Assembly (NCBI GenBank): GCA_002868985.1
Contig: PKTV01000088.1
Coordinates: 1 to 12,227 of the forward strand
Direction: 5' to 3'
Length of the DNA stretch: 12,227 nt
DNA from: Desulfobacteraceae bacterium
GTDB taxonomy: Bacteria; Desulfobacterota; Desulfobacteria; Desulfobacterales; UBA11574
In this document: positions 1 to 6,896 of the stretch, one piece after another
Layout of the letters: every line of letters starts with the position of its first letter
How positions within the stretch are numbered: the stretch's first letter is position 1
Made by a program: the position numbers and the translations under genes
The notes under the pieces: model-generated
What the model saw: only the letters and a program-made list of their open reading frames with translations
What the model was told of the DNA's origin: nothing
Database searches by the model: none

Positions 1-264
1 ACCAAAAAAGACTACCAGCAGATGATTAAGGACAGAAATCTAGAAGAAGAAATGGACCTCTATTGCAAGCAGTGGCATTTTTTTGAAAACAGGGTCTTTG
101 AAGAAAACCTTTATGATGTTCCACACGATGCACTCGTAATTCTGGGTGCCTTTGGACATGGCGTCATTCGAAACTTTGTTTTTGGAAGTAAGATGGAGAA
201 GATACAATCCACGATTTCCAACAACCTGTTAATCGCAGGGCCTAATTACACGACAATTCGTTAA
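1..264 (+). CDS. Universal stress protein (UspA family), C-terminal part, 5' truncated by window edge
   Basis: The reading frame is open from the first base, so the gene begins upstream of the window; the ATG at 22 is an internal methionine and not the likely start. About 87 residues are visible before the TAA at 262-264. They carry the typical C-terminal half of a Usp fold: a hydrophobic strand (ALVILGAFGHG), then G-x-x-G-(x9)-G-S, here in GAFGHGVIRNFVFGS, followed by a short helix and a last strand (NNLLIAG). In the family this glycine-rich stretch binds the ATP phosphates, so an ATP-binding Usp is likely. Such proteins are cytosolic and are linked to stress survival; the ligand and role here cannot be told from the fragment. 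No clear T-rich terminator follows. Confidence 0.85.
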   Translation, partial: TKKDYQQMIKDRNLEEEMDLYCKQWHFFENRVFEENLYDVPHDALVILGAFGHGVIRNFVFGSKMEKIQSTISNNLLIAGPNYTTIR

Positions 265-265
265 T

Positions 266-524
266 TCTCAATTGAGCGTAAACAAAATACTGACAAATAT
301 AAAAAAGAAAACATACATACAGGCTTTTACGCTGTTATAAATTGGTTGAGATAAAACGGGTATAGAAGAGTTGTCGTCAGATGTTTATTTCATTATTTTG
401 TTTATCCTACAGAAAAGCCGATGATCCCCCATCTCTTTTGTTATCAAGAACTCGCAGTAGGCGACTACGGCTTCGCCCTTGATGCCGCAGATATGGAGCA
501 TCCTCGACTTTCGCTCAATTGAGA
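266..524. repeat. Spacer bounded by 13-bp inverted repeats (possible MITE-like element)
   Basis: The bases at 266-278 (TCTCAATTGAGCG) are the exact reverse complement of those at 512-524 (CGCTCAATTGAGA). Each copy contains the self-palindrome CTCAATTGAG (267-276 and 514-523). The 259-bp interval fills almost the whole gap between the usp gene and the GT9 gene. Inside it, AGCGTAAA at 275-282 pairs with TTTACGCT at 326-333, and TTGAGATAAAA occurs twice (346-356 and 519-529). I see no clear target-site duplication. The part at 421-510 is visibly richer in G+C than the AT-rich part at 280-360. This could be a small non-autonomous mobile element or decayed gene. The GAG of the right-hand repeat sits 7 bases before the GT9 ATG and may act as its ribosome binding site. 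Confidence 0.45.
385..501 (-). CDS. Doubtful small ORF, 38 residues, not recognised
   Basis: On the minus strand an ATG at 501 opens 38 codons ending in TAA at 385-387. The peptide begins MLHICGIKGEAVVAYCEF and ends basic (RINKIMK). The frame stays open upstream through the inverted repeat at 512-524, at least to a TTG at 535-537, so a longer form is possible. In favour of coding: the stretch is richer in G+C than its surroundings and has varied, ordinary codons. Against: it is very short, the only purine-rich bases (GAGG) touch the start codon, and it lies inside a repeat-bounded spacer. It may be a remnant of a longer gene or part of a dispersed element. I do not recognise a family and assign no function. 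Confidence 0.2.
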   Translation of the reverse strand: MLHICGIKGEAVVAYCEFLITKEMGDHRLFCRINKIMK

Positions 525-530
525 TAAAAT

Positions 531-1493
531 ATGACAAAAAACCATATTCTTGTTATCCATCACGGCGCACTGGGTGATGTTGTCTCCACCTTCCCGGCAC
601 TTTTAAGACTTAAAAAATCATACGGTTCCATAGCAATTATCTGTCAAAGCAGCATTGGACAACTTGCCGAGGAACTCGATATTGTAGATAAATGGTTTCC
701 ATTAGAGGCTGCAGCCTTTGCAACCCTCTATTCGAGTCATATCGATCCGATTGTAAAAAATATTCTGCTTTCTTATCGTAAAATCATTCTTTTTTCCCGT
801 TCCCGTCCGCTTGAAAAGACGCTGCTTTCAATTTCGGAAAATGAAGTTTATCGTATACCACCCCGCCCGGATTTGGGTGAAAAAATCCATGTCACTCGAC
901 ACATTTTGTCAAATATTGTCAGAGAAAGGTTGCTTGAAGAATCTGATAAAAACACCCGTATGATGTTGTCTTTATCCGTTTATTCGGATCGGAGAACCCC
1001 TCAATACGACCCGTCAAAAATTATTATCCATCCCGGATCCGGAAGCCGAAAAAAATGCTGGCCCATTTCCAATTTTGTCAAAGTTGCTTCGTCAATCGAC
1101 GCAAACGGCAAACAGCCGGAGTTTATTCTCGGCCCCGCAGAATATGATTTGTACGACATTTTGCTGCAGTCCAAAAGGCTCAACGCAAAGGTTCATAAAA
1201 TAGAAAGGTTGACGGAACTGACCGGACTGCTCAAAACCGGCGGCGGTTTTATTGGAAATGATTCCGGAGTCAGCCATCTTGCAGCATTTATAGGCCTTCC
1301 TACGGTTGCCGTTTTCGGTCCTTCTTATCCTGAAATATGGAAACCGATGGGTCGAGCCGTAAACGTTGTTCGACCTGACGTTGACTGCAGTCCCTGTTTT
1401 GAAACAGGAACGGTTGGATGTGAAGACATGGAATGTTTTAACGGAATAACTCAAGAAGATGTTTTGGCGGCGTTTTACGGGCTGGTGCGCTGA
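531..1493 (+). CDS. Glycosyltransferase family 9 (ADP-heptose:LPS heptosyltransferase-like)
   Basis: The 320-residue protein has the size and two-domain GT-B layout of the WaaC/WaaF/WaaQ group, which transfers heptose from ADP-heptose to the lipopolysaccharide inner core on the cytoplasmic face of the inner membrane. Residues 6-20 (ILVIHHGALGDVVST) match the family N-terminus, with Asp16 in the position of the catalytic base. Residues 164-178 give strand and loop IIIHPGSGSRKKCWP, and 242-251 (GNDSGVSHLA) form the nucleotide-sugar loop. Four cysteines (286, 289, 297, 302) near the C-terminus are a pattern often seen in this family. The ATG at 531 is used; its only weak ribosome binding site is GAG at 521-523. 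The gene stands alone, convergent with the mla operon. Acceptor and exact sugar are unknown, so no symbol is given. Confidence 0.88.
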   Translation: MTKNHILVIHHGALGDVVSTFPALLRLKKSYGSIAIICQSSIGQLAEELDIVDKWFPLEAAAFATLYSSHIDPIVKNILLSYRKIILFSRSRPLEKTLLSISENEVYRIPPRPDLGEKIHVTRHILSNIVRERLLEESDKNTRMMLSLSVYSDRRTPQYDPSKIIIHPGSGSRKKCWPISNFVKVASSIDANGKQPEFILGPAEYDLYDILLQSKRLNAKVHKIERLTELTGLLKTGGGFIGNDSGVSHLAAFIGLPTVAVFGPSYPEIWKPMGRAVNVVRPDVDCSPCFETGTVGCEDMECFNGITQEDVLAAFYGLVR

Positions 1494-1538
1494 GACGGTA
1501 TTTATTAGTCCTGAAAAACCTGGTCTTTTGGGTTAGAT

Positions 1539-1556
1539 CAGAGGCCTATGGCTCTG
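1539..1556. terminator. Short hairpin after the GT9 gene, weak terminator candidate
   Basis: A seven-pair stem (CAGAG-CC against GGCTCTG) with one bulged G and a three-base TAT loop lies 46 bases beyond the GT9 stop codon, between convergent genes. Neither strand has a run of T after the stem, so it is not a classical intrinsic terminator. Confidence 0.25.
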
Positions 1557-1586
1557 CCGAAATTAATTGATACAAAATTAGAAGCA

Positions 1587-1709
1587 CGAAATCCGAAAGA
1601 CGAAACAAACTCTAATGACCAAAATTTTAATATTCAAAACAAATTCACCGTTATGAAATGAATACGTTCTTGATTGTTTCGAGCATTTGAGCATTCGAAT
1701 TTCGGATTT
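1587..1709. repeat. Imperfect inverted-repeat element in the convergent intergenic region
   Basis: AAATCCGAAA at 1589-1598 is the exact reverse complement of TTTCGGATTT at 1700-1709. Nested inside, GAAACAA at 1602-1608 pairs with TTGTTTC at 1674-1680. The interior is AT-rich and made of near-repetitive words such as TTCAAAAC, AAATTC, GAGCATT and GCATTCG. From memory, words of this kind (CGAAATCCGAAA, ATTCGAATTTCGG) recur in non-coding repeats of environmental Desulfobacterota and related genomes; that is recollection and was not searched. A 61-codon ORF on the minus strand crosses this element and is judged not to be a gene. Confidence 0.5.
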
Positions 1710-1754
1710 AATCCGTTCAACAGTAAAATATCCCCTTCCATGGGTAACCCAAAG

Positions 1755-1784
1755 ATTGGACAAAAGGGGGCGTTTTTCAAAGGT
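1755..1784 (-). repeat. Copy of the repeat end found at 11971-12000, inverted
   Basis: Read on the minus strand from 1784 to 1755, this 30-bp stretch (ACCTTTGAAAAACGCCCCCT followed by TTTGTCCAAT) matches 11971-12000 on the plus strand at 27 of 30 positions. Similarity stops beyond 1755, so only the end module is shared, not the whole element at 11967-12110. It lies right at the 3' end of the lipoprotein gene (stop at 1786-1788). Confidence 0.65.
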
Positions 1785-1785
1785 T

Positions 1786-2421
1786 TCAACGATCTTTTAG
1801 GCAATCATATACATCTTTAATCATCTCTTCTGAAATTTTAGACAGTGCCTGACTCATGGCTTCGGCCACTGCTCTCGGCTTTTTCTGCTGACATACTTCT
1901 GCTTTCCGATAGGTTTTCTGATATAAAATCCTATTTTTGATATCATTTTTGTTTTTCTCGGTTAAAATAATGCTGACCGTAAGGATTGCTTTCCATTCAT
2001 TTTGAGTATCCCATTCGAAAAATTCATCTACCGTCCCTTCAATCATATGCGAAGACGAAAATCGACTGCCAGGTTCTAACACAGCTTTAAAAAGGCCTGA
2101 ATTTTTGATGTCACGGTTTAGCAGCGTGGTTACGATAGCCCCGGGGTTGGGCTGCCATCTATAATAAACATATGTATCTCTTTTAAAAGATCGATCCCTG
2201 TAAATGATTTGACTGGTATTATATGGTGGTGCCACTGTGAAACGGTCCATTCGGATGACATGGGGCAAAGGACTTAAGGTTTTCATTTGTGGAGGAGGAT
2301 ATTCCAGCGTATAGTACTCGATTTTATTTACCGGTTGTTTCAGACTCACGCAAGCCCCAAAGAGTATGGGAAGACTGATAAATATGAGAAATAAAAGATA
2401 GATTTTATTGAACCATTTCAT
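1786..2421 (-). CDS. ABC-type transport auxiliary lipoprotein, PqiC-like
   Basis: The protein has 211 residues. Residues 7-23 are a hydrophobic signal (IYLLFLIFISLPILFGA) ending at Cys24, which fits a lipoprotein signal although Phe21 at the -3 position is a poor lipobox residue. After it come IEYYTLEYPPP and a conserved-looking VIRMDRFTVAPPYNTSQIIYR, the usual opening of the PqiC/YmbA-type auxiliary family. The family places this protein at the outer membrane as partner of an MCE protein. The C-terminal half (strand-rich, then helix AVAEAMSQALSKISEEMI) also fits. It is the last gene of the five-gene mla operon, starting 10 bases after the mlaD-like stop codon, which suggests translational coupling. 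Its proposed job is to dock the MCE tube to the outer membrane; that is inference from the family and context. Confidence 0.78.
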   Translation of the reverse strand: MKWFNKIYLLFLIFISLPILFGACVSLKQPVNKIEYYTLEYPPPQMKTLSPLPHVIRMDRFTVAPPYNTSQIIYRDRSFKRDTYVYYRWQPNPGAIVTTLLNRDIKNSGLFKAVLEPGSRFSSSHMIEGTVDEFFEWDTQNEWKAILTVSIILTEKNKNDIKNRILYQKTYRKAEVCQQKKPRAVAEAMSQALSKISEEMIKDVYDCLKDR

Positions 2422-2431
2422 AAAACTGTTT

Positions 2432-3448
2432 TTACCTTTCGCCGTCGGTCTGATCCACTATTCTTGGAGCCGGCGGTTCTCCAAACATGACTTGAGACGG
2501 ATGATCAGCAACAATCTCGATTAATCTGTTCAGGTTTTCACTTGCCTTTTCCAAATTTTGGGTAATGATTAAAATTTGTCCCTTGAGTTGTGATATTGAA
2601 TCGTCTGTTTTGTCCGTCAGAAAATTACCTTTCTTTAAAAGTGTGTTGGCATTTTCCATGGATAGTCTAAAATCTTCAATGGCGGTTTTAATGCTCTGTT
2701 CCTTTTCAACGGTGATTCCTTCCATTCGAAGAATGGTGTTTTCAACATGATTCATGCTGTTGCTGGTTTTATCCATTATGTCATTAAGAGATTGACCGGC
2801 TTCGTCCGCAGATGCCATGATGCTGTCCCATCTTTTATCCTCCAAAATTTGACCGGCACGATCAATCGATTTTTCAATTTTTTCAGAAATATCTTTTACA
2901 TTGGCATGGGCTGTCACCTGCTCTATACTTTGGAGCGTCAATTGAATTTTTTCAGAGATTTTTTCTAAATCCATTGCCCTGATCTGGTTAAGTGCGTCAT
3001 CTATGCTATGTAACATTTTGGAGATATTAGATGGTTTTGAGGCGACGATGGGATATTCCGAAGGGAAACTTAAAGGTGGTGAAAGATCAGGTGCACCATT
3101 TGTCTTGCGATCCAGTTCTACAAACATACTTCCGGTAATCCCAACGGATTTCAACTGAGCAAAGATATTGTTGTCAAGTTTTTGATCGGACTCGATTTTT
3201 AATACGACTTGTATCAAATTTGCGTCAGGGGCAACAACAATACGTTCCACCCGGCCAACGGATACACCCCGGTATTTTACCGGGGAATCCGCATCCAATC
3301 CCTGAACGGACTCATTAAAATAGGTCGCGTAATAGTGACCCTTTTTAAAATATCGTGACATGCCCAACCATATGACGGCTAGAAAAATCATGCCAATGCC
3401 ACAGGTCACAAATAATCCAAGGGCAAATTTAGTTTTTTGAGAGGCCAT
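2432..3448 (-). CDS. mlaD: MlaD/MCE family substrate-binding protein with long helical C-terminus
   Basis: The 338-residue protein starts with a short cytosolic tail, one membrane segment (about residues 8-30) and one MCE domain (about 38-115; note VQGLDADSPVKYRGVSVGRV and SVGITGSMFVELD). A helical region follows (about 141-315), with heptad-like hydrophobic spacing (ISEKIQLTLQSIEQV, LNDIMDKTSNSMNHV), then a tail DHPSQVMFGEPPAPR of the kind common at the end of MCE proteins. E. coli MlaD is about 180 residues, so the extra helix is the notable part: MCE proteins of this build can assemble into a hexameric lipid tunnel. The start has a good ribosome binding site (AAGGA, 7 bases before the ATG). 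It sits between mlaF and the lipoprotein gene, in the usual family order. Expected role: moving lipid across the periplasm. Confidence 0.88.
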   Translation of the reverse strand: MASQKTKFALGLFVTCGIGMIFLAVIWLGMSRYFKKGHYYATYFNESVQGLDADSPVKYRGVSVGRVERIVVAPDANLIQVVLKIESDQKLDNNIFAQLKSVGITGSMFVELDRKTNGAPDLSPPLSFPSEYPIVASKPSNISKMLHSIDDALNQIRAMDLEKISEKIQLTLQSIEQVTAHANVKDISEKIEKSIDRAGQILEDKRWDSIMASADEAGQSLNDIMDKTSNSMNHVENTILRMEGITVEKEQSIKTAIEDFRLSMENANTLLKKGNFLTDKTDDSISQLKGQILIITQNLEKASENLNRLIEIVADHPSQVMFGEPPAPRIVDQTDGER

Positions 3449-3495
3449 TAAGATATCCTTACAAAAGCGGTATTAAACCTTTCAGGTTCTTTTTT

Positions 3496-4251
3496 TTAAT
3501 TTTCTGACTTACGGTTGAAAAAGTTCCTAACAAATAGATTTTCGCTATGATCTTTCAGATGCTCGGGATTACCTTCGGCGATGATCCCTTTGGTTTGTTT
3601 GTCCAGCATGATGACCCTGTGCGCTACATTAAAAATGCTTTGAAGTTCGTGTGTTACGATTACCATTGTCGTCCCGAGACTCTTGTTGAGATGTATAATA
3701 AGGTTGTCGAGTTCGACAGATGTTACTGGATCGAGTCCGGCAGAAGGCTCGTCGAAAAATAGAATTTTAGGGTTAAGGGCCATTGCTCTTGCCAATCCTG
3801 CCCGCTTTCTCATTCCTCCACTGATTTCAGACGGTAAATGGTTTTCATACCCTTTTAGATTCACCATATTTAGCTTCATTTTGACCAGTGTATCCACTGA
3901 TCTTTGAGGCAAGTCGGTGTATTCTTTTATAGGAAGAGACACATTCTCAGCAATTGTCATTGAGCCGAAAAGGGCTGTGCTCTGGTAGAGGACGCCGATT
4001 TTTCTCAAAATATTTTTAAATGCTGTCTCATCACAGTTGGATAGTTCTTCCCCATCAATGTTTATCTGGCCGGATAGAGGGGGTATTAGTCCAATCAGGT
4101 GTTTCAGTAATGTGCTTTTTCCGCACCCACTTCCCCCTAAAACAATAAATATTTCTCCCTCCAGAACATCAAATGATATATTTTCAAGGATAATATCGGT
4201 TCCATAGCCGACAGTAAGATCTCGGACTTGGATTATTTTATGTTTTTCCAA
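3496..4251 (-). CDS. mlaF: MlaF-like ABC transporter ATPase
   Basis: The 251-residue protein carries a complete ABC ATPase set: Walker A GGSGCGKST (39-47), Q-loop Gln90, signature SEISGGMRKR (141-150), Walker B ILFFDEPSAGLD (163-174) with catalytic Glu168, and switch His201. The signature with GGM followed by KR, and the SAGLDPVTS that follows Walker B, are typical of the MlaF/Mkl branch that powers MlaE permeases. The start is TTG at 4251, supported by GGAG 8 bases upstream; the nearby ATG at 4257-4259 is out of frame. The gene lies 61 bases downstream of the mlaE-like gene. It should hydrolyse ATP in the cytosol to drive lipid movement through the STAS-MlaE permease. Confidence 0.93.
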   Translation of the reverse strand: MEKHKIIQVRDLTVGYGTDIILENISFDVLEGEIFIVLGGSGCGKSTLLKHLIGLIPPLSGQINIDGEELSNCDETAFKNILRKIGVLYQSTALFGSMTIAENVSLPIKEYTDLPQRSVDTLVKMKLNMVNLKGYENHLPSEISGGMRKRAGLARAMALNPKILFFDEPSAGLDPVTSVELDNLIIHLNKSLGTTMVIVTHELQSIFNVAHRVIMLDKQTKGIIAEGNPEHLKDHSENLFVRNFFNRKSEN

Positions 4252-4259
4252 ATTGTCAT

Positions 4260-4263
4260 CTCC
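4260..4263 (-). promoter_or_regulatory. Ribosome binding site fixing the TTG start of the mlaF-like gene
   Basis: GGAG on the minus strand lies 8 bases before TTG at 4251. The ATG inside this spacer (4257-4259) reads a different frame, and no in-frame ATG follows before the conserved N-terminal strand of the ATPase, so TTG is the best start. Confidence 0.6.
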
Positions 4264-4312
4264 ACGTTATTAAATACCGATTATGAAATACATATGGTAT
4301 AGAGTAGCTAAA

Positions 4313-5449
4313 TCAGCTCAAGTACGTCAATATAACCGCAAAAATTGAATCAAAAGCGATGATCAAAAAAATACTGCTGACAACGGCAGAGGTTGTCGCA
4401 TGGCCCACAGCGGCCGCCCCGCCTTTAACGCGAAAGCCCCTTAAACACCCAATCCAGGATATAAGCAGTGCAAAAACACCGCTTTTGAAGATTCCCAAAA
4501 GGATGTCAAAAAGGCTCAAGGTCTTAAGCGTTTGTAAAATGTATGCGTTTGCTGTCAAATCCAGCATGAAGACACCCACCGTCATCCCTCCCAATATGGC
4601 AAAGACGTCGGAAAATAAGGTCAGGATGGGAACCACAAGAACAGAAGCCATGATCTTGGGAACGACCAGATACCGTGTAGGGTCAAATCCCATGGTAAAA
4701 AGAGCGTCGACTTCTTCGGATATCTTCATTGTACCTATCTCTGAGGCAAATGCTGAACCGGATCGTCCAGCGACAACAATTGCCGTCATAATGGGACCTA
4801 ATTCTCGAGTCATCGCCAGACTTACCAGTGAAGCCACATAAATATTAGCACCAAACATCTGGAGTTGAATTGATGACATAAAGGCCATGATGAGGCCCAT
4901 CATAAAACTGATCATTCCCACAATCGGAACGGCATCAACCCCTGTTTTTTGCATGTAAAGAAACGTGTTGTCCATCCGCAATGTTTTAGGATGAAGAATG
5001 GAATAAACAAATGCCAGACAGACAGATCCCACAAATGAAATCTGATATTTAACCTCTGTTGCAAACTTTAGAATAGCATCTCCAAACCTGATAAACATAG
5101 AAGGAGGGCGAACTTTGATCAATGGAGGTGTTTCAGCCAAAGCGCCTGAATTGAGAATAAAAAGCACTTCTTCTCTAGCGTTTTTTAAATTAAATTGACC
5201 TTTTGCAGCGGTCATCATATCTTTTAATTCAACAAGCACGAGCGCCCCGAAATCATCCAGGTAAGTCACCTTTTTAAGATCTATGGTTAGTGAAACAGGT
5301 TTCCGATCTTTTATCAGCGAGCCAAACAATTCGATCATTTGAGAGGCATTGGTAGAATCGATTCTACCCTGGAGATAGAATGTAATTTCTCCATCATTGC
5401 TTTCTGAAATTTCATATTGGCAAGACTGAATATCTTTAAAACTATCCAT
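4313..5449 (-). CDS. mlaE: MlaE-type lipid transport permease with fused N-terminal STAS domain
   Basis: The 378-residue protein joins two domains. Residues about 10-105 are a STAS domain (VSLTIDLKKVTYLDDFGALVLVEL), the counterpart of separate MlaB in E. coli. Residues about 120-378 are an MlaE permease with hydrophobic helices and the family's most conserved stretch at 215-250 (RELGPIMTAIVVAGRSGSAF, then SEEVDAL). E. coli MlaE is about 260 residues, so the extra length is the STAS domain. At the STAS position usually holding a phosphorylatable Ser or Thr (Asp-[Ser/Thr]-x-Gly), this protein has Asp65-Asp66-Phe67-Gly68, so the switch residue appears replaced by acid. It should sit in the inner membrane, bind MlaF and the MCE protein, and pass lipid. 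The ribosome binding site is weak (AGGA about 11 bases upstream). Confidence 0.92.
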   Translation of the reverse strand: MDSFKDIQSCQYEISESNDGEITFYLQGRIDSTNASQMIELFGSLIKDRKPVSLTIDLKKVTYLDDFGALVLVELKDMMTAAKGQFNLKNAREEVLFILNSGALAETPPLIKVRPPSMFIRFGDAILKFATEVKYQISFVGSVCLAFVYSILHPKTLRMDNTFLYMQKTGVDAVPIVGMISFMMGLIMAFMSSIQLQMFGANIYVASLVSLAMTRELGPIMTAIVVAGRSGSAFASEIGTMKISEEVDALFTMGFDPTRYLVVPKIMASVLVVPILTLFSDVFAILGGMTVGVFMLDLTANAYILQTLKTLSLFDILLGIFKSGVFALLISWIGCLRGFRVKGGAAAVGHATTSAVVSSIFLIIAFDSIFAVILTYLS

Positions 5450-5510
5450 GTAAGACGTTGTCCTATCAAATTGTTATGTTTCGTCCGCCATAAATCCGAT
5501 TCTAAGGATC

Positions 5511-6812
5511 CTAAAAAATAAATTGCTTTGAGCCTGACACATCCGTGCCATAGTCCGTCTTCAATCGATGAAGATCTAATTGAAAAATCAACCAGCCGAT
5601 TCGACGATTGTTTTTGTTCACTTCAAAGGCGATCTCAATGCTTTTCTGGCCCATGGGATGATCTTTGTCTGCTCGATAAAGGGTGAGTACGCTGTGGGTA
5701 GCGTTCTTGCCGTCTTCAAAATCTATCCCTTTATAACTGCCTTTTATTGTTGGCGAAATATTTGTACCGGTGCTTATTGAACATGCATCAAATACGGTCT
5801 TGTTCTTATCCAGTAATACGAGACCGTTATATGGCACTTTGTCCGGTTTTTGAATGTTGAGAAAATCCTTCATCAACCGGCTTGTTTTTGACCGGTCGCC
5901 GGATTCAAAAGGATTTACCAACATTGATTTCAACAAAAGGTAATCTTTGTTTAATCGGTTTTTCAATCCCAGATGATTAACATCCATTATCCGGGGTCTT
6001 TTTGAGAAGTGCGAATGACCCCAAAAAACACCTAAGGCCAGAAGAAAAATTAAAATCAAGGATGGGAAAAGCCAGTAACGGGTCTGACGGTATTTCTTTT
6101 CTAACGTTTTAACAGATGTGATATCACGACCCAATGAAAGAATTCCCTGAAAGTTATCGTGATCGTCGTGAAGGAGGGTTGAGCTGGTGGATATAAACCG
6201 AACCCCGTTTTTAGGATGTCTGATACTAAGGATTTTTTCTCTTACAGAATGTTTTTTCTTAACCTCTTCAAGCAATTTTTTATAAACTTGTGGTTTTTCG
6301 TAGATTTCTTCCACTGACTTGTTGCACATCTGATCCCAGGACCTGCCGTATACTTCTTCTGCCGCAGCATTCCATGTGATGATTTTTCCTTCTTTATCGG
6401 TTGCAATAACCGCATCAGGCAATTGGTCGCAAAACTCTTTGAGCCCATAGAGTATCCGGCTCGTTTCATCAAGACGTTTGGCCAGAAGCTTTGATATTTC
6501 TCCAGCCACTTCGGGAAAATCATGAAGAAAGGCAGTGATCTCATCCTTGGGTATTCGGATCGCGGTTACATTCTCCCCTGCTTTTATCGTTGCCGTTCGT
6601 TTGGCTTTAAGAAGGAAAGACATTTCTCCAAACAACGATCCCTTCTCGGTGATTTCGGCTATTTTTGTATTTCCTTTGAAGACATTGAGCTGGCCGGATA
6701 CAAGAATAAATAGATCCTGTGAATCATCATTTTCCAGAAATATCGCCTTTCCTTCCTCAAAAGGGGTGATATATCGATTTACTTTAACATTTTTGATAAC
6801 TTCTTCTAACAT
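5511..6812 (-). CDS. Membrane-anchored sensor: cNMP-binding domain, PAS domain, one TM segment, periplasmic Cache-like domain
   Basis: The 433-residue protein reads in order: a cyclic-nucleotide-binding domain (about 10-115) with phosphate-binding cassette FGEMSFLLKAKRTATI (61-76; Glu63, Arg72 and Thr73 kept); a PAS domain (about 125-235; LPDAVIATDKEGKIITWNAA, ILSLGRDIT); one membrane helix (about 247-266); and a C-terminal domain (about 270-433) with strands GLVLLDKNKTV and RIGWLIFQLDL that resembles a single Cache fold. There is no histidine kinase, GGDEF, EAL, HTH or methyl-accepting domain. The predicted layout puts ligand-binding domains on both sides of the membrane but shows no known output. 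It is first in the operon, 61 bases before the STAS-MlaE gene, and follows the sigma-54 promoter, so it may tune lipid transport. The start lacks a clear ribosome binding site. Domain assignments are firm for cNMP and PAS, weaker for Cache. Confidence 0.82.
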   Translation of the reverse strand: MLEEVIKNVKVNRYITPFEEGKAIFLENDDSQDLFILVSGQLNVFKGNTKIAEITEKGSLFGEMSFLLKAKRTATIKAGENVTAIRIPKDEITAFLHDFPEVAGEISKLLAKRLDETSRILYGLKEFCDQLPDAVIATDKEGKIITWNAAAEEVYGRSWDQMCNKSVEEIYEKPQVYKKLLEEVKKKHSVREKILSIRHPKNGVRFISTSSTLLHDDHDNFQGILSLGRDITSVKTLEKKYRQTRYWLFPSLILIFLLALGVFWGHSHFSKRPRIMDVNHLGLKNRLNKDYLLLKSMLVNPFESGDRSKTSRLMKDFLNIQKPDKVPYNGLVLLDKNKTVFDACSISTGTNISPTIKGSYKGIDFEDGKNATHSVLTLYRADKDHPMGQKSIEIAFEVNKNNRRIGWLIFQLDLHRLKTDYGTDVSGSKQFIF

Positions 6813-6896
6813 AAATTTGCGTTTTGACTAATGGATTGATCTCATATCAGGTGTATTCAAAAAATTCAGATCTTACTGTGAAACATGAACATCCGA

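Noticed and set aside
1578..1763. 61-codon ORF on the minus strand between GT9 and the lipoprotein gene
   Set aside because: It is entirely made of the inverted-repeat element and the spacer next to it; the peptide has no protein-like pattern.
4257..4259. ATG near the mlaF start as the true start codon
   Set aside because: It is out of frame with the ATPase; the TTG at 4251 is in frame and has a GGAG at the right distance.
4359..4841. 160-codon ORF on the plus strand, antisense to mlaE
   Set aside because: It mirrors the conserved MlaE permease region codon for codon, and the MlaE reading carries clear family motifs.
6242..6544. 100-codon minus-strand ORF inside the cNMP/PAS gene, other frame
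   Set aside because: It overlaps the conserved PAS domain in the correct frame and shows no domain; an out-of-frame shadow.
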